DNA from: Megasphaera sp. MJR8396C
Lineage (GTDB): Bacteria; Bacillota; Negativicutes; Veillonellales; Megasphaeraceae
Assembly: GCF_001546855.1 (NCBI RefSeq)
Contig: NZ_KQ958161.1
Coordinates: forward strand, 1 to 49,628
Direction of reading: 5' to 3'
Length of the DNA: 49,628 nucleotides
Under the pieces are notes generated by a model. That model did no database searches and had not been told where the DNA came from. It was given only the letters and a program-made list of their open reading frames with translations. A program made the translations under genes and the position numbers. Shown in pieces: positions 7,854 through 16,490 of this stretch (position 1 is the stretch's first letter; each line of letters starts with the position of its first letter).

Positions 7854-9152
7854 CTAGTGCGTTGCAGGTGCCGTCTGTTCAGTCTTAACTTCTTCATCGA
7901 TGCTGGAAGGCAGGCTGATCGTCAAAGCAGCACCAACAACCAACAGGACGACAAGACCGTAAATGCCGACATCATAATTGTACATTTGGATTAACAAGCC
8001 GACCAAATAGGGGCCTGCAAAACCACCTAAGTTGCCGATACCATTGATGACGCCACGAGCACCACCGGCAACTTCAGGGCTGAAGAGGCGAGGGGGAATC
8101 GTCCAAAATACCCCAGCTGCAGCCTGAAGGAAGAAGCCGCATCCGACGAGGAATGCATAGGATACCCAAATCATGCTCGACAGTTTAACGGAGAGCAAGA
8201 GGCAGAGGGCAAAGCCGATCAAGGGAATAACGATAAACGGTTTTCTACGGCCGGTTTTATCAGAAACCTGGGCAACGAAAAGCATGCCGATCGCACAACC
8301 GACATAGGGAAGTGCCGAGAGCCATCCGATCTGGTTCATACCGGAATGGGTCAAGTTTTTCAAAAGGCTCGGCAGCCAAAGGCCAAAACCATAGATGCCG
8401 CACTGGTAGCAGAAATTCAAAACGATCAATTTGATCATCGTGCCATTACGCAATACTTCTTTTAAAGAAGCGATTTGTTTCGGGCCCTGACTAAGGCTTT
8501 CTTTTTCTTCTTCAAGTTTGCCCGTAATATAATCGCGTTCGCGTTTATCGAGCCATTTAGCCGTTTCCGGACGGTCACTGACGAGAAGAAGCCAGGGGAT
8601 AAGAACCAATAAGGAGACAACGCCTTCTAAAATGAACAGCCATTTCCAGTTGGACATGGAAATGATGTACCCCGAAAGCGGACCGGTGATAATAGCAGCT
8701 ACCGGAACAAAGAGGATAACGATGGCATTGGCGCGGCCACGTTCTTCATTCGGGAACCACATGCTGACCATGGTCAAAACGACGGGAAGCATGCCGCCTT
8801 CAGCAACACCTAATAAGAATCTTAAAATCAATACGTGAGTTACATCCGTTGCAAAGCCAGTCAAAATTGAAATAATTGCCCAAAAAACAATCGTCCAGCT
8901 TATAAATTTCTTACCGCTTCGTTTGGCAGCGAACTCCCCGCCAGGAACCTGTAAGAAAAGATAGCCGATAAAGAAAATACCTGCTGCGAGCCCAGCCACA
9001 CTAGCTGTCATACCCAGTTCATCAGACATGCCGCCAGCCATAGCAAAGCCAATATTAACACGGTCCATATAGGAAATAATGCATACAATCATAATCGGGG
9101 GCAGAATTCTCAGCCAACGCCCCATAGGGATTTTTTGTGCAAGTTCACTCAT
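7854..9152 (-). CDS. MFS transporter, anion:cation symporter (ACS) family
   Basis: A 432-aa integral membrane protein with about twelve hydrophobic segments and the central loop near residues 195-235. The ACS signature appears: YMDRVNIGFA in helix 1, FFIGYLFLQVPGG in helix 2, LGVAEGGMLPV in helix 4 and ERGRANAIV before helix 5. This family (hexuronate, glucarate, tartrate and galactonate carriers) imports acidic sugars with protons or cations, so the cluster substrate is probably a sugar acid or a related anion. It is cotranscribed with the YhcH-like gene 33 bp upstream. No TRAP or PTS transporter is present, unlike in the E. coli yia and ula loci. Confidence 0.85.
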   Translation of the reverse strand: MSELAQKIPMGRWLRILPPIMIVCIISYMDRVNIGFAMAGGMSDELGMTASVAGLAAGIFFIGYLFLQVPGGEFAAKRSGKKFISWTIVFWAIISILTGFATDVTHVLILRFLLGVAEGGMLPVVLTMVSMWFPNEERGRANAIVILFVPVAAIITGPLSGYIISMSNWKWLFILEGVVSLLVLIPWLLLVSDRPETAKWLDKRERDYITGKLEEEKESLSQGPKQIASLKEVLRNGTMIKLIVLNFCYQCGIYGFGLWLPSLLKNLTHSGMNQIGWLSALPYVGCAIGMLFVAQVSDKTGRRKPFIVIPLIGFALCLLLSVKLSSMIWVSYAFLVGCGFFLQAAAGVFWTIPPRLFSPEVAGGARGVINGIGNLGGFAGPYLVGLLIQMYNYDVGIYGLVVLLVVGAALTISLPSSIDEEVKTEQTAPATH

Positions 9153-9185
9153 TGTGTATCAACCTCTCTTATCTTCCATCGCCTC

Positions 9186-9692
<507 letters not shown>

Positions 9693-9700
9693 TCATTATA

Positions 9701-10612
9701 TTAATTGCGACCTTCCATCGCATGAACCATTTCTACTAAAAACGTGTGTGTCGGAACAGCAACATTATATTTCTTAGCTGCTCTCACGACGGAACCACTA
9801 ATCGTATCGACTTCCGTACGACGTCCATTTTTCAAATCAGCATAAATCGATGTTTCCCCTTCAGGATTGGCTTCTGACGTCTTGTGAATTCGTTCAAGCA
9901 TTTCTTTTTCGTCGAAAGAAAGCCCCATAGCATGAGCGACTTCCATGGCTTCGGAAACCAATTGTTTAGTCATATTCCAAGCATGTTCGTTGCCGGCAAT
10001 AAAGCCCATTTTTACGCCTAAGATACCGGTTACAGCACTCAAGGAAATATTGGTGAAGAGCTTGTCCCAAATCAACTGCTGAATATTGTCATGAATGAGA
10101 GCTTTAAATCCCGCTTCATCCAAAGTAGCTTTCAAACGGTTAAGGAAGCCTTCCGTGTCGTCTGTCAGCATACCGATATTCGTTTTTCCGACGCCGCCGT
10201 GGCGGATCTTTCCGGCGCCTAAGATGGCTCCGTTATCTTCAGTTGTGCCAATGACGATATGGGAAAGAGGGCAAAATTCTTTTAAAATATCTTCATGTCC
10301 CGATCCGTTTTGTAAGGTCATGACATAGGTATTCGGACCAATCAGTGCTTTATTTTCTTCTAAAGCAGCTTTCGACCAAAGGGCTTTTACAAACAGAATG
10401 ATCAGATCCATTTCTCCGAGCCCTTCCGACGAAGTACCGGCCTTAGGATGAAATACATGATCTTCTCCATTTTCCACTAAGGTGATGCCGTCCTGATTAA
10501 TCGTATTCACAACATTTTCAATTTTATCAATCATGAAAACGTCATTCTTTTGAGATAATCTGCCGCCATAAATACTTCCCATGGCACCTGCACCAATAAC
10601 TGCAATTTTCAT
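9701..10612 (-). CDS. 2-dehydropantoate 2-reductase (ApbA/PanE) family oxidoreductase
   Basis: A 303-aa NAD(P)-dependent reductase. The Rossmann motif GAGAMGSIYGG sits at residues 7-17, and the C-terminal helical KPR domain contains WDKLFTNIS (likely catalytic Lys) and NPEGETSIYADLKNGRRTEVD, the usual substrate-binding stretch. The frame stays open upstream, but ATG at 10612 is preceded by GGAGG at good distance and begins with MKIAVIGAG, so I chose it. It is the first gene of the sugar cluster, directly behind a regulated promoter at 10677-10705. In this context it probably oxidises or reduces the sugar acid rather than making pantoate; no other pantothenate gene is nearby. Confidence 0.75.
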   Translation of the reverse strand: MKIAVIGAGAMGSIYGGRLSQKNDVFMIDKIENVVNTINQDGITLVENGEDHVFHPKAGTSSEGLGEMDLIILFVKALWSKAALEENKALIGPNTYVMTLQNGSGHEDILKEFCPLSHIVIGTTEDNGAILGAGKIRHGGVGKTNIGMLTDDTEGFLNRLKATLDEAGFKALIHDNIQQLIWDKLFTNISLSAVTGILGVKMGFIAGNEHAWNMTKQLVSEAMEVAHAMGLSFDEKEMLERIHKTSEANPEGETSIYADLKNGRRTEVDTISGSVVRAAKKYNVAVPTHTFLVEMVHAMEGRN

Positions 10613-10668
10613 AAAAAAGAACCTCCCTGTTCTATTCTTGCTATGCGGTTTACATTTGTGTGTTTCCT

Positions 10669-10725
10669 TTGACATTAGTATACCGGGATTCCGGTATACT
10701 GTCAAACAAAATCATACCAGGTATG
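10669..10725 (-). promoter_or_regulatory. Promoter with overlapping palindromic operators for the sugar cluster
   Basis: On the minus strand TTGACA (10705-10700) and TATACT (10682-10677) are 17 bp apart. The spacer and -10 region are occupied by a perfect 10-bp inverted repeat, arms AGTATACCGG (10677-10686) and CCGGTATACT (10691-10700). A second repeat, CATACC and GGTATG around one base, sits just upstream at 10713-10725. The GGTATAC-type half sites resemble operators of FCD-type GntR proteins such as UxuR, so the cluster's own GntR is the best candidate to bind here. Confidence 0.75.
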
Positions 10726-10729
10726 CAAA

Positions 10730-11067
10730 AGTGGAATCTTTATTTTCAGACCTTGCTTAAATCGAATTCATTCTTCAAAGACTTGACAAAGCCTTTTGAA
10801 TGGGTCCGCCTCCCTACTCGACAAAATATACTGCCCTTGAAAAGCCAGCCACCGTTTCGTAAAGTATCATCGCACCAGAAGCGGCCTTCGTCGTCGGCAT
10901 GATGAGCATACAAAACAGAGCAGACGCAACCGCCTGCTCTGTTTTGATCGTCGAAAAGATTACGATGCTTACCGCAATCTCTGCAATTATGAAGTTATAT
11001 CCGGCAAGAATACCAAGAGGTGATATGTGATCTGCTGGCTCACACCCGCCAAATATCGCCGGCTCCG
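10730..11067. other. Intergenic region without a gene
   Basis: Only a hairpin with arms AAAACAGAGCAG (10912-10923) and CTGCTCTGTTTT (10934-10945) is evident. Short open frames exist, but none has a credible start or recognisable product. Confidence 0.4.
10908..10945 (-). terminator. Terminator of the TerB-like cassette
   Basis: Perfect 12-bp arms AAAACAGAGCAG and CTGCTCTGTTTT with a 10-nt loop. On the minus strand it lies about 120 bp after the ykgJ-like stop at 11068, and the arm ends in TTTT. Confidence 0.65.
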
Positions 11068-11382
11068 CTAGGGATTAAAATGTTCTAAGATAGTCTCTAA
11101 TCGCTCAACATTTGCTATTTTTCCGGCAGCCCTGTTTAAATGACAGCAAACCTGCAGATTCTTTTGGATAAATTCCCCCTCCGTCATTTGGGCTTTAAAG
11201 TAGGTCTGATACATATAGGAAACGTTGCACACCTTCGGCCTCATATCATAGATAGTGCAGCGATTCGTCCTTTTATCGAGATATCGACAGACGCCATCCG
11301 TATCAACCTTGGTAGCTAATTGAGGGACCTCTCCGGCATGACGGCAGCATTCGCCGCACTGAATACAAGGAAAGGTCATCAT
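11068..11382 (-). CDS. YkgJ-family cysteine cluster protein
   Basis: A 104-aa protein with the family's metal-binding pattern: C-x2-C-G-x-C-C at residues 6-13 (CIQCGECC), then single Cys in DGVCRYLD, NRCTIYDMRP and PKVCN near 33, 42 and 52. This family binds zinc or iron-sulfur centres; its biochemical role is generally unknown. Its start is coupled to the previous gene by a TAATG overlap, so it is translated with the glycine-rich protein. Why a metal-cluster protein ends this cassette is unclear: it could be a maturation or sensing factor, or just a passenger. Confidence 0.8.
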   Translation of the reverse strand: MMTFPCIQCGECCRHAGEVPQLATKVDTDGVCRYLDKRTNRCTIYDMRPKVCNVSYMYQTYFKAQMTEGEFIQKNLQVCCHLNRAAGKIANVERLETILEHFNP

Positions 11383-12386
11383 TATAGCAGCTGCCTTACT
11401 TCCGTCAGTCGTTCTTTCGTCCCGTTGATAATCTGCCGCGCGCGTTTGCTAACAGCCCCGTCTTTGGTAATGATAGCCGTGCCAATAATCGGTGCAATGA
11501 TTTGGAAAATGGCCATACCTGCGGCAACGGTGTGTTTGGCATTTGTCGAGTACGCCCTATAATCCGTTCCGTAATCCCGAATTACTTGTTGCAGCTCTTC
11601 CGTCAAAGAAGCTAAGAGGGGTCTCAACTTCCGAAGCGTTTTCGCATACTCCTGGGCAACGTCACGGATATGATAGCAGGTATCTCTCACCGTCGCCAAA
11701 GATTCGGCGATTTCTCGGGCCTTGGCCAAATTGCTTCGCGCATTATCTAAGTTAGCCGATGCCTTAGCACTCAAGGTAAAGCCCAAAACCGCTAAGGCCG
11801 GTCCCGCCACCAGGCCGCCTAAGACCATGGTACCACCGGCAACGCCAAGTCCGCCTGCCGCCAGGGAGCCCCCGCCTAAGAAGGCCAGTGTCGCATTGGT
11901 CGCAGCGGCTCCGCTTAAACTGGCAATGGCCGTACCCGTCGACGCCGCGCCAAAAGTCATGGCACCGCCATAGGCACCAAAGGCAGTTACGGCACCGGCA
12001 GCCGATCCTTTAAAGGCCCCTGAGGCCATGGAGAAGGAAAGGGTCTCCAATTCCTTCATTTTCAAATATTCCTCTTTATTCCATTTCAGCTGACCGCCAA
12101 AGTCTTTGGAAAAGGAAGCTTCCAGATGATGAATCTGGTTAAAGGAGTTCATAAACTGGGAGATTTCGTTCTGCAGTGTATCTATTCGAAGCTGTCCTAA
12201 GTTTTTGACGGCTTCATTTGCCGCTTGACGTGCCTTATTGGCATTCGATTTGGCGTTATCGTAAATATGCTTGGCTTTCTCGTTTACATCCTTTGCCTCG
12301 TCGTTTTTTTGTTTGGCACCAACAGCCTTGGCAACACCGGTAACACCGGCAACCACTCCAAGCCCAAGTAAAATAGGGATAGGCAT
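11382..12386 (-). CDS. Glycine/alanine-rich membrane-active-looking protein of the TerB cassette
   Basis: A 334-aa protein of unknown function. The N-terminus (2-22) is hydrophobic and glycine-rich. A charged helical stretch follows (25-75), then a long Gly/Ala-rich hydrophobic region at about 119-206 with many GxxxG-like steps (glycine zippers), a second coiled-coil-like stretch (about 210-270) and a last hydrophobic segment near 287-307. This amphitropic layout is typical of proteins that insert into membranes. The frame opens earlier with TTG, but ATG at 12386 has the ideal AAAGGAGG site. It follows the 520-aa gene by 17 bp and overlaps the ykgJ-like start. Confidence 0.6.
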   Translation of the reverse strand: MPIPILLGLGVVAGVTGVAKAVGAKQKNDEAKDVNEKAKHIYDNAKSNANKARQAANEAVKNLGQLRIDTLQNEISQFMNSFNQIHHLEASFSKDFGGQLKWNKEEYLKMKELETLSFSMASGAFKGSAAGAVTAFGAYGGAMTFGAASTGTAIASLSGAAATNATLAFLGGGSLAAGGLGVAGGTMVLGGLVAGPALAVLGFTLSAKASANLDNARSNLAKAREIAESLATVRDTCYHIRDVAQEYAKTLRKLRPLLASLTEELQQVIRDYGTDYRAYSTNAKHTVAAGMAIFQIIAPIIGTAIITKDGAVSKRARQIINGTKERLTEVRQLL

Positions 12387-12403
12387 TGTCTTATCCTCCT
12401 TTA

Positions 12404-13966
12404 TCAAAACTTAAATTTAAATGGCTCCGGATCGTTCATCCGTCGGTCAAATTCTTCAAATGAATCAAAATTCGTCGTTCCACCCAATTTACGCGTAATG
12501 GTATTGGCCCCGGCAATAAAGCCATCGATATCACCGATTCTCATGGCGTTTTTCATATCGGCAAAGGCAGCCTCAAAGGTGTTCCGATATTCGGCAAGGT
12601 ATCGTTCGGCAATGCGATTGATCTCTTGACGATATTGGCGGATGGCCACAACAGCCGCTTCACATTCACGTTCTACCCGGATTCGCTCTTCTCGGGCAAG
12701 CTTAGCATCCTTCAAAGCGGTCATCAATTCACCGTAGCAAGCACTGGCTAAGGAATAGCCGACCATGCCGCCAACAAGTCCGCCTACAACGGGAATGGGA
12801 ATCAACAGTTGACCTGCCGCTGCATAAGCCGCCGAGGATGAAATGGCAAATCCATTCTTCCCCATCTCTTCAAGGCATTCCGTTCCCGTAACCTTGCCGT
12901 TCATCCATTGCCAAATCGTATCAGCTGAGGTGACGGCCGTGGAGACAATCTGAGCCGGTAAATTCGTTCTCGACAAGGTTCTGACAAAGGATTGACTGGC
13001 ATTTCTCATGACCGCAATAGCCGCTGTACTGCCATAAGCCGTTACATAAGCATTCGCTGCTGCCTTTCCCGTCGTTACAGCCGTATCTCGAAAAGCTTCT
13101 GACGGGCTTTTTTTGCCTTGCAGTACACAAATGGCATTTTGCAGTCCACTGATAGTTCCGCCGATACCAGCTCCGTATTTAGCAGCATTGACGCCGGCAT
13201 CATGGCTTAGACGGTGAATATCTTTGGCCGTAGACAGGCGGGGATTCTTTCTTGCCTCCATGGCATCAGACTGGGAAACACGGGATTTTTTCAAATTCTG
13301 CCGAGTCCGTTTCAAGTCATCGATCTGGGCCTGTTTTTGTTTGGCAACTGCCATTTTTCCCTGACGTTTGGCCGCTTCTACTTGTTTATTCAAATCGGCA
13401 ACGTTTTTGTCAATTTCTTGACAGACTCCATCGTAGAAATCAGACGGAACTTCCATGGTTACATTGGCATCGCGATATTTTTTATATTTTCCGGACATGA
13501 GCTTATTCAGACATTCTTTCGGATTCTTTCCGACGAACTTCATCTGCGAGCCCGACCCAGGGATTACATTGCCGTTGGCATCCAGTTCTACATGGTCATA
13601 CAAGGGGTCGTTTACACGACCGATATCATCGGTCCGCACCTTTCGTGTCCCATCTTTCTTGAGGATTCGATCGGCATTTTCACGAGCCGTCTCCTTTACC
13701 TCTGCCGAAAATCCGGCCTGCTGTTTGAGGTTTTGCTCCCTGTATTGGGGATTTACTTTGCTCTTAGAAATATCCTTTAGTCCGCGTTTAAGGGCGATTC
13801 CCGTTTCATGGTCAAACCCTTCATAGGCCACCATGTGTTCCTTGCCGGCGGCACCATGGAGGAGTATATCCTCAGCCATTCCCGCATTGGTGATCCCTGA
13901 AATGGCCGTATCTATCTTCAATTTTTTAGTTGATTTGTCTTCTTTAGACTTCCTTTTCTTGTTCAT
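12404..13966 (-). CDS. 520-aa hypothetical protein with glycine zipper, partner of TerB-like protein
   Basis: The N-terminus (1-18) is very basic and lacks a signal peptide. Residues 80-175 form a compact polar region with RTDDIGRVNDP near 111 and SGSQMKFVG near 138. A lysine-rich coiled coil covers about 183-228. Then comes a weakly hydrophobic Ala/Gly region (260-345), a strong glycine zipper near 385-410 (IPIPVVGGLVGGMVGY), and a charged helical tail. I have an impression of similar proteins in other bacteria but know no function. Hydrophobic zippers inside an otherwise soluble coiled-coil protein recall pore-forming toxins or membrane stress effectors. It lies 22 bp after the TerB-like gene, in one operon. 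Confidence 0.6.
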   Translation of the reverse strand: MNKKRKSKEDKSTKKLKIDTAISGITNAGMAEDILLHGAAGKEHMVAYEGFDHETGIALKRGLKDISKSKVNPQYREQNLKQQAGFSAEVKETARENADRILKKDGTRKVRTDDIGRVNDPLYDHVELDANGNVIPGSGSQMKFVGKNPKECLNKLMSGKYKKYRDANVTMEVPSDFYDGVCQEIDKNVADLNKQVEAAKRQGKMAVAKQKQAQIDDLKRTRQNLKKSRVSQSDAMEARKNPRLSTAKDIHRLSHDAGVNAAKYGAGIGGTISGLQNAICVLQGKKSPSEAFRDTAVTTGKAAANAYVTAYGSTAAIAVMRNASQSFVRTLSRTNLPAQIVSTAVTSADTIWQWMNGKVTGTECLEEMGKNGFAISSSAAYAAAGQLLIPIPVVGGLVGGMVGYSLASACYGELMTALKDAKLAREERIRVERECEAAVVAIRQYRQEINRIAERYLAEYRNTFEAAFADMKNAMRIGDIDGFIAGANTITRKLGGTTNFDSFEEFDRRMNDPEPFKFKF

Positions 13967-13988
13967 CCGTCTACCTCTGTACGGTCAA

Positions 13989-14387
13989 CTAGCGCATAAT
14001 GACTTCATTTACCTCCTGATAGATATGTGCCAAATCCTGTACCAGGGTCATCATCCGTTCCATATCGACAGGTGACACCGATAAGAAGGCGGCGGCCTGT
14101 TCCATCAAGACTCGTTCATCTTCAGCATATTCCGCATCGGCAAAGGCAATGCCCAGCAGCTCAAAGAGGAGCATCTTCTTTTTCAGCAGGTCGAGATTCT
14201 GGAATTTCGCAAGTTCTGCTACAAAATCGACGACCTCGGCCTGGGTGATATCCGCCTCTACTTCCGTTTGATACAACTGAAATCGCTCTCTTTCGTCGTC
14301 CTTCACTTCATGGTCAGCATACATCAGCGTATACGCTAAATTTAAAAAGCTTGCCTGTTCATCCTTACTGAAATGTCCTAAAAACAT
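13989..14387 (-). CDS. TerB-like (tellurite resistance B fold) protein
   Basis: A 132-aa all-helical acidic protein. The pattern LNLAYTLMYADHEVKDDERERF near the N-terminus (read as two helices) and LLGIAFADAEYAEDERVLMEQAA in the middle show two copies of the A-D-x-E-x-x-x-E-R repeat that marks the TerB fold, a metal-binding four-helix domain linked to membrane-associated stress and phage defence systems. The frame extends upstream, but ATG at 14387 follows AGGAGGAG perfectly. It is the first gene of a four-gene operon. A possible promoter is TTGGGG (14562-14557) with TATAAT (14539-14534), spacing 17. Confidence 0.7.
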   Translation of the reverse strand: MFLGHFSKDEQASFLNLAYTLMYADHEVKDDERERFQLYQTEVEADITQAEVVDFVAELAKFQNLDLLKKKMLLFELLGIAFADAEYAEDERVLMEQAAAFLSVSPVDMERMMTLVQDLAHIYQEVNEVIMR

Positions 14388-14791
14388 GGTCGCTCCTCCT
14401 TTTGATAAGTTCGTAAAGAACATAAAATCGCAATGATTTCATTAAAAGAACCAAAAGAAATATCTGACGTCCCAATGACTGCGGACAGGCGATCGAGAAA
14501 AGGCCGCATAAAAGGTAAACACTATTTATCTTCATTATATCAGAAATAAAGGTAACCCCCAACATAGGTGCCGAAAATACAAGATGTTTTACGAAAATAA
14601 TACCCCCCTAAGGTTAAGTTGTCCTGCCCGCAGATTCAACTCCCATATATACTTATTAAAATGCTCGCGCTCAAGCCTGATAAACAAAAAAATCGCCTCT
14701 CCATAAACAGAAAAGACGATTTCAAATTTACTTATGTTTAAAGTCAGGAGTTCCAGCTGGTTAAGGCATCTATCCCCATCCGCCATATCGT
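14388..14791. other. Intergenic region with promoter and terminator
   Basis: This 400-bp stretch holds the probable promoter of the TerB cassette (TATAAT at 14539-14534, minus strand, giving a leader of about 140 nt) and the terminator of the acetyltransferase gene (14684-14722). The short ORFs in it show no recognisable product. Confidence 0.45.
14684..14722 (-). terminator. Terminator of the acetyltransferase gene
   Basis: On the minus strand AAATCGTCTTTTC pairs over 13 bp (several G-U) with GGAGAGGCGATTT around TGTTTAT, followed by a T run. Confidence 0.8.
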
Positions 14792-15376
14792 TTAGCCTTT
14801 TACGGCCTCAAAAGGGATAATCGGTGTCGGATTGTCGTTGTGATCTCCAATCATTTTTTCCATCCAAATGACGTCGTACCAGCGGCCGAATTTATAGCCG
14901 CTGTGGTGAAACTGGGCGACTTTCTCGTAGCCTAAATGCTGGTGAAAGAAAAAGCTGCCATTGGTCACATAAGGATCATCGGAATCGTTCGTTACGGCAA
15001 TACAGGTATTGATGTTAAGAATGCCCATATCTTTCAAGGACTGTTCTAAGGCTTCATAAAGAGGGCGGCCGATTCCCGACCGTCTGGCATCTTTATCGAC
15101 GTATATTGTCGCTTCGACCGACCAGGCGTAGGCGTCCCGACCATAAAATTCATGAGCATAGGCATATCCGACCACCTTCCCGTCTTTCTCCGCCACCAAG
15201 TACGGATATTGTTCCAAGATGGTCTTTCTCCTTTTTTCCATTTCTGGTACATCCGGGGCCTGGTATTCAAAAGTAATCGCGGTCTCGTTTACATAATAGG
15301 CGTAAATCCGGGCAAGGTCCGCCGCATCTTCATCTCGCGCAACACGAATCATGATTTCCTGACTCATCTTAACCAT
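14792..15376 (-). CDS. GNAT N-acetyltransferase, phosphinothricin/amino acid acetyltransferase type
   Basis: A 194-aa single-domain GNAT enzyme that moves acetyl from acetyl-CoA to an amine. The N-terminal IRVARDEDAADLARIYAYYV pattern, the YAYAHEFYGRDAYAWSVEATIYV core near 72-95, the acetyl-CoA loop RRSGIGRPLYE near 102-112 and FHQHLGYEKVAQFHHSGYKFGRWYDVIWMEK near the C-terminus (read as separate strands) are characteristic of the Pat/MnaT subgroup, which acetylates phosphinothricin-like compounds, methionine sulfone or similar amino acids. ATG at 15376 or 15367 could both start it. It is a single-gene unit with its own terminator. Confidence 0.85.
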   Translation of the reverse strand: MVKMSQEIMIRVARDEDAADLARIYAYYVNETAITFEYQAPDVPEMEKRRKTILEQYPYLVAEKDGKVVGYAYAHEFYGRDAYAWSVEATIYVDKDARRSGIGRPLYEALEQSLKDMGILNINTCIAVTNDSDDPYVTNGSFFFHQHLGYEKVAQFHHSGYKFGRWYDVIWMEKMIGDHNDNPTPIIPFEAVKG

Positions 15377-15685
15377 CAAATCCTTTCCCCTCGTGGTTTA
15401 CATTACCCTCATCCTAAATTTTCGCTGTCCTATCGTATTTCATGTTATTTATCGATTCTCGAACAGGTTTACACAAAATAAACAGCAGGCAATAGACATC
15501 TGTCCAGTACAATAACAACAAAGAAAGTATAGCACAACCGGAGTTGCCCGTCCATAAACAGCCTTACGCCGATCACAGGCACAAAAAAAAGAGCAGCCGA
15601 CCGTGCAGATTTTCTGCCGGTCAAACTGCCCTGTTCACGTTCTGTCTTTACGCACGACACGTTCTAAGACGAATACACACCCGTA
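15377..15685. other. Intergenic region
   Basis: No credible gene. It has two GTTTAC hexamers and a possible minus-strand terminator (15583-15622) for the coiled-coil gene, with arms GACCG and CGGTC plus an inner GCAGA/TCTGC pairing and eight T a little downstream. Confidence 0.4.
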
Positions 15686-16258
15686 CTACGCAAAAAGTTT
15701 TTTCCACCAAGGCTGATTTTCTTTTTCTATCAATTGCTGGCGCAGGCTGTCCCGTTCTGATTCAGCGGCAGACAGTTTTTCCTGAAGCTGTTTTTGCTCT
15801 TCCTCAATGGCCTGCCCTTCTTTTTTCAGTCGATCAACTTCACCGCGAAGGGCTTCTGCCTGATTCTTGTTTTGTTGACCTTCCAAAGCCTTGACCTTCA
15901 CTTCAGATAATTCATGCTGCTTGGCAATGAGACTCTGCTGCAGAGTAATGACCTGCTGTTGGGCCGTGTTAAGGTCCTGCTGGGTTTTCAGCAGTAAAAT
16001 CCGGAGGTTATGCGATTCTTGTTGAGCATTGGACACTTTTTCACTTTCCAGCTCGGTAATCGTCGCTTGGTCGTGAAGGCCACGTAACTGGTCTAACACG
16101 CGGACAGCTTCCGTATCAAAAGACCATTCACCTTTCTGTATCGTAGCATGTTCTTCCCCGTCGTGGTTAATTTCGTCTAAATGTTTTTTGACGAACTGAA
16201 TAATGCCTTGACGGGTCTTGATATTGTAGCGGTCCATTAAATCCTTTGTTGTAATCAC
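15686..16258 (-). CDS. Coiled-coil protein with N-terminal helix-turn-helix-like segment
   Basis: A 190-aa protein. The first 60 residues (ITTKDLMDRYNIKTRQGIIQFV..., then HLDEIN) resemble a MerR- or KfrA-like DNA-binding helix-turn-helix. Residues about 75-180 form a long Gln/Glu/Leu-rich coiled coil, and the protein ends in PWWKKLFA. This architecture (HTH plus long coil plus aromatic-basic tail) is known from plasmid KfrA and DUF536-type proteins that coat or organise DNA. The frame runs further upstream, but GTG at 16258 has AGGAGA at the right distance, while the upstream part has none. No plasmid genes accompany it. Function is inferred only from layout. Confidence 0.6.
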   Translation of the reverse strand: MITTKDLMDRYNIKTRQGIIQFVKKHLDEINHDGEEHATIQKGEWSFDTEAVRVLDQLRGLHDQATITELESEKVSNAQQESHNLRILLLKTQQDLNTAQQQVITLQQSLIAKQHELSEVKVKALEGQQNKNQAEALRGEVDRLKKEGQAIEEEQKQLQEKLSAAESERDSLRQQLIEKENQPWWKKLFA

Positions 16259-16490
16259 GTGTCTTCTCTCCTCGCATTTACTACAGCCATTTTTTGATTT
16301 ACCAGGCTCATATTCACAAGAAATAAAGGGCTCAACCATGCCAACAAGCACAGAGGAAACGTATCTAAATTCCTTGCTTTTAGTTTACACTATCTAAGAG
16401 AATAATGCAACCTTCCCATGAAAGTTCATCAAAATTCAGCCATTTCAAAGAAAGAGGATTACTCAAGGGCAGTCATTACATTAAACGTCA

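Noticed and set aside
10613-10705. N-terminal extension of the KPR-like reductase gene
   Set aside because: The extension overlaps the promoter and operator and lacks a ribosome site; ATG at 10612 has both a site and the family N-terminus.
13214-13780. 188-codon plus-strand frame opposite the 520-aa gene
   Set aside because: Phe/Leu-rich shadow translation without start signals; the minus-strand gene is in a tight operon.
14589-14786. 65-codon minus-strand frame before the acetyltransferase terminator
   Set aside because: It covers the terminator hairpin and has no ribosome site or recognisable sequence.
16259-16351. N-terminal extension with two Cys pairs in the coiled-coil gene
   Set aside because: A GTG with an AGGAGA site at 16258 gives a typical start; the extension spans that site and has no site of its own.
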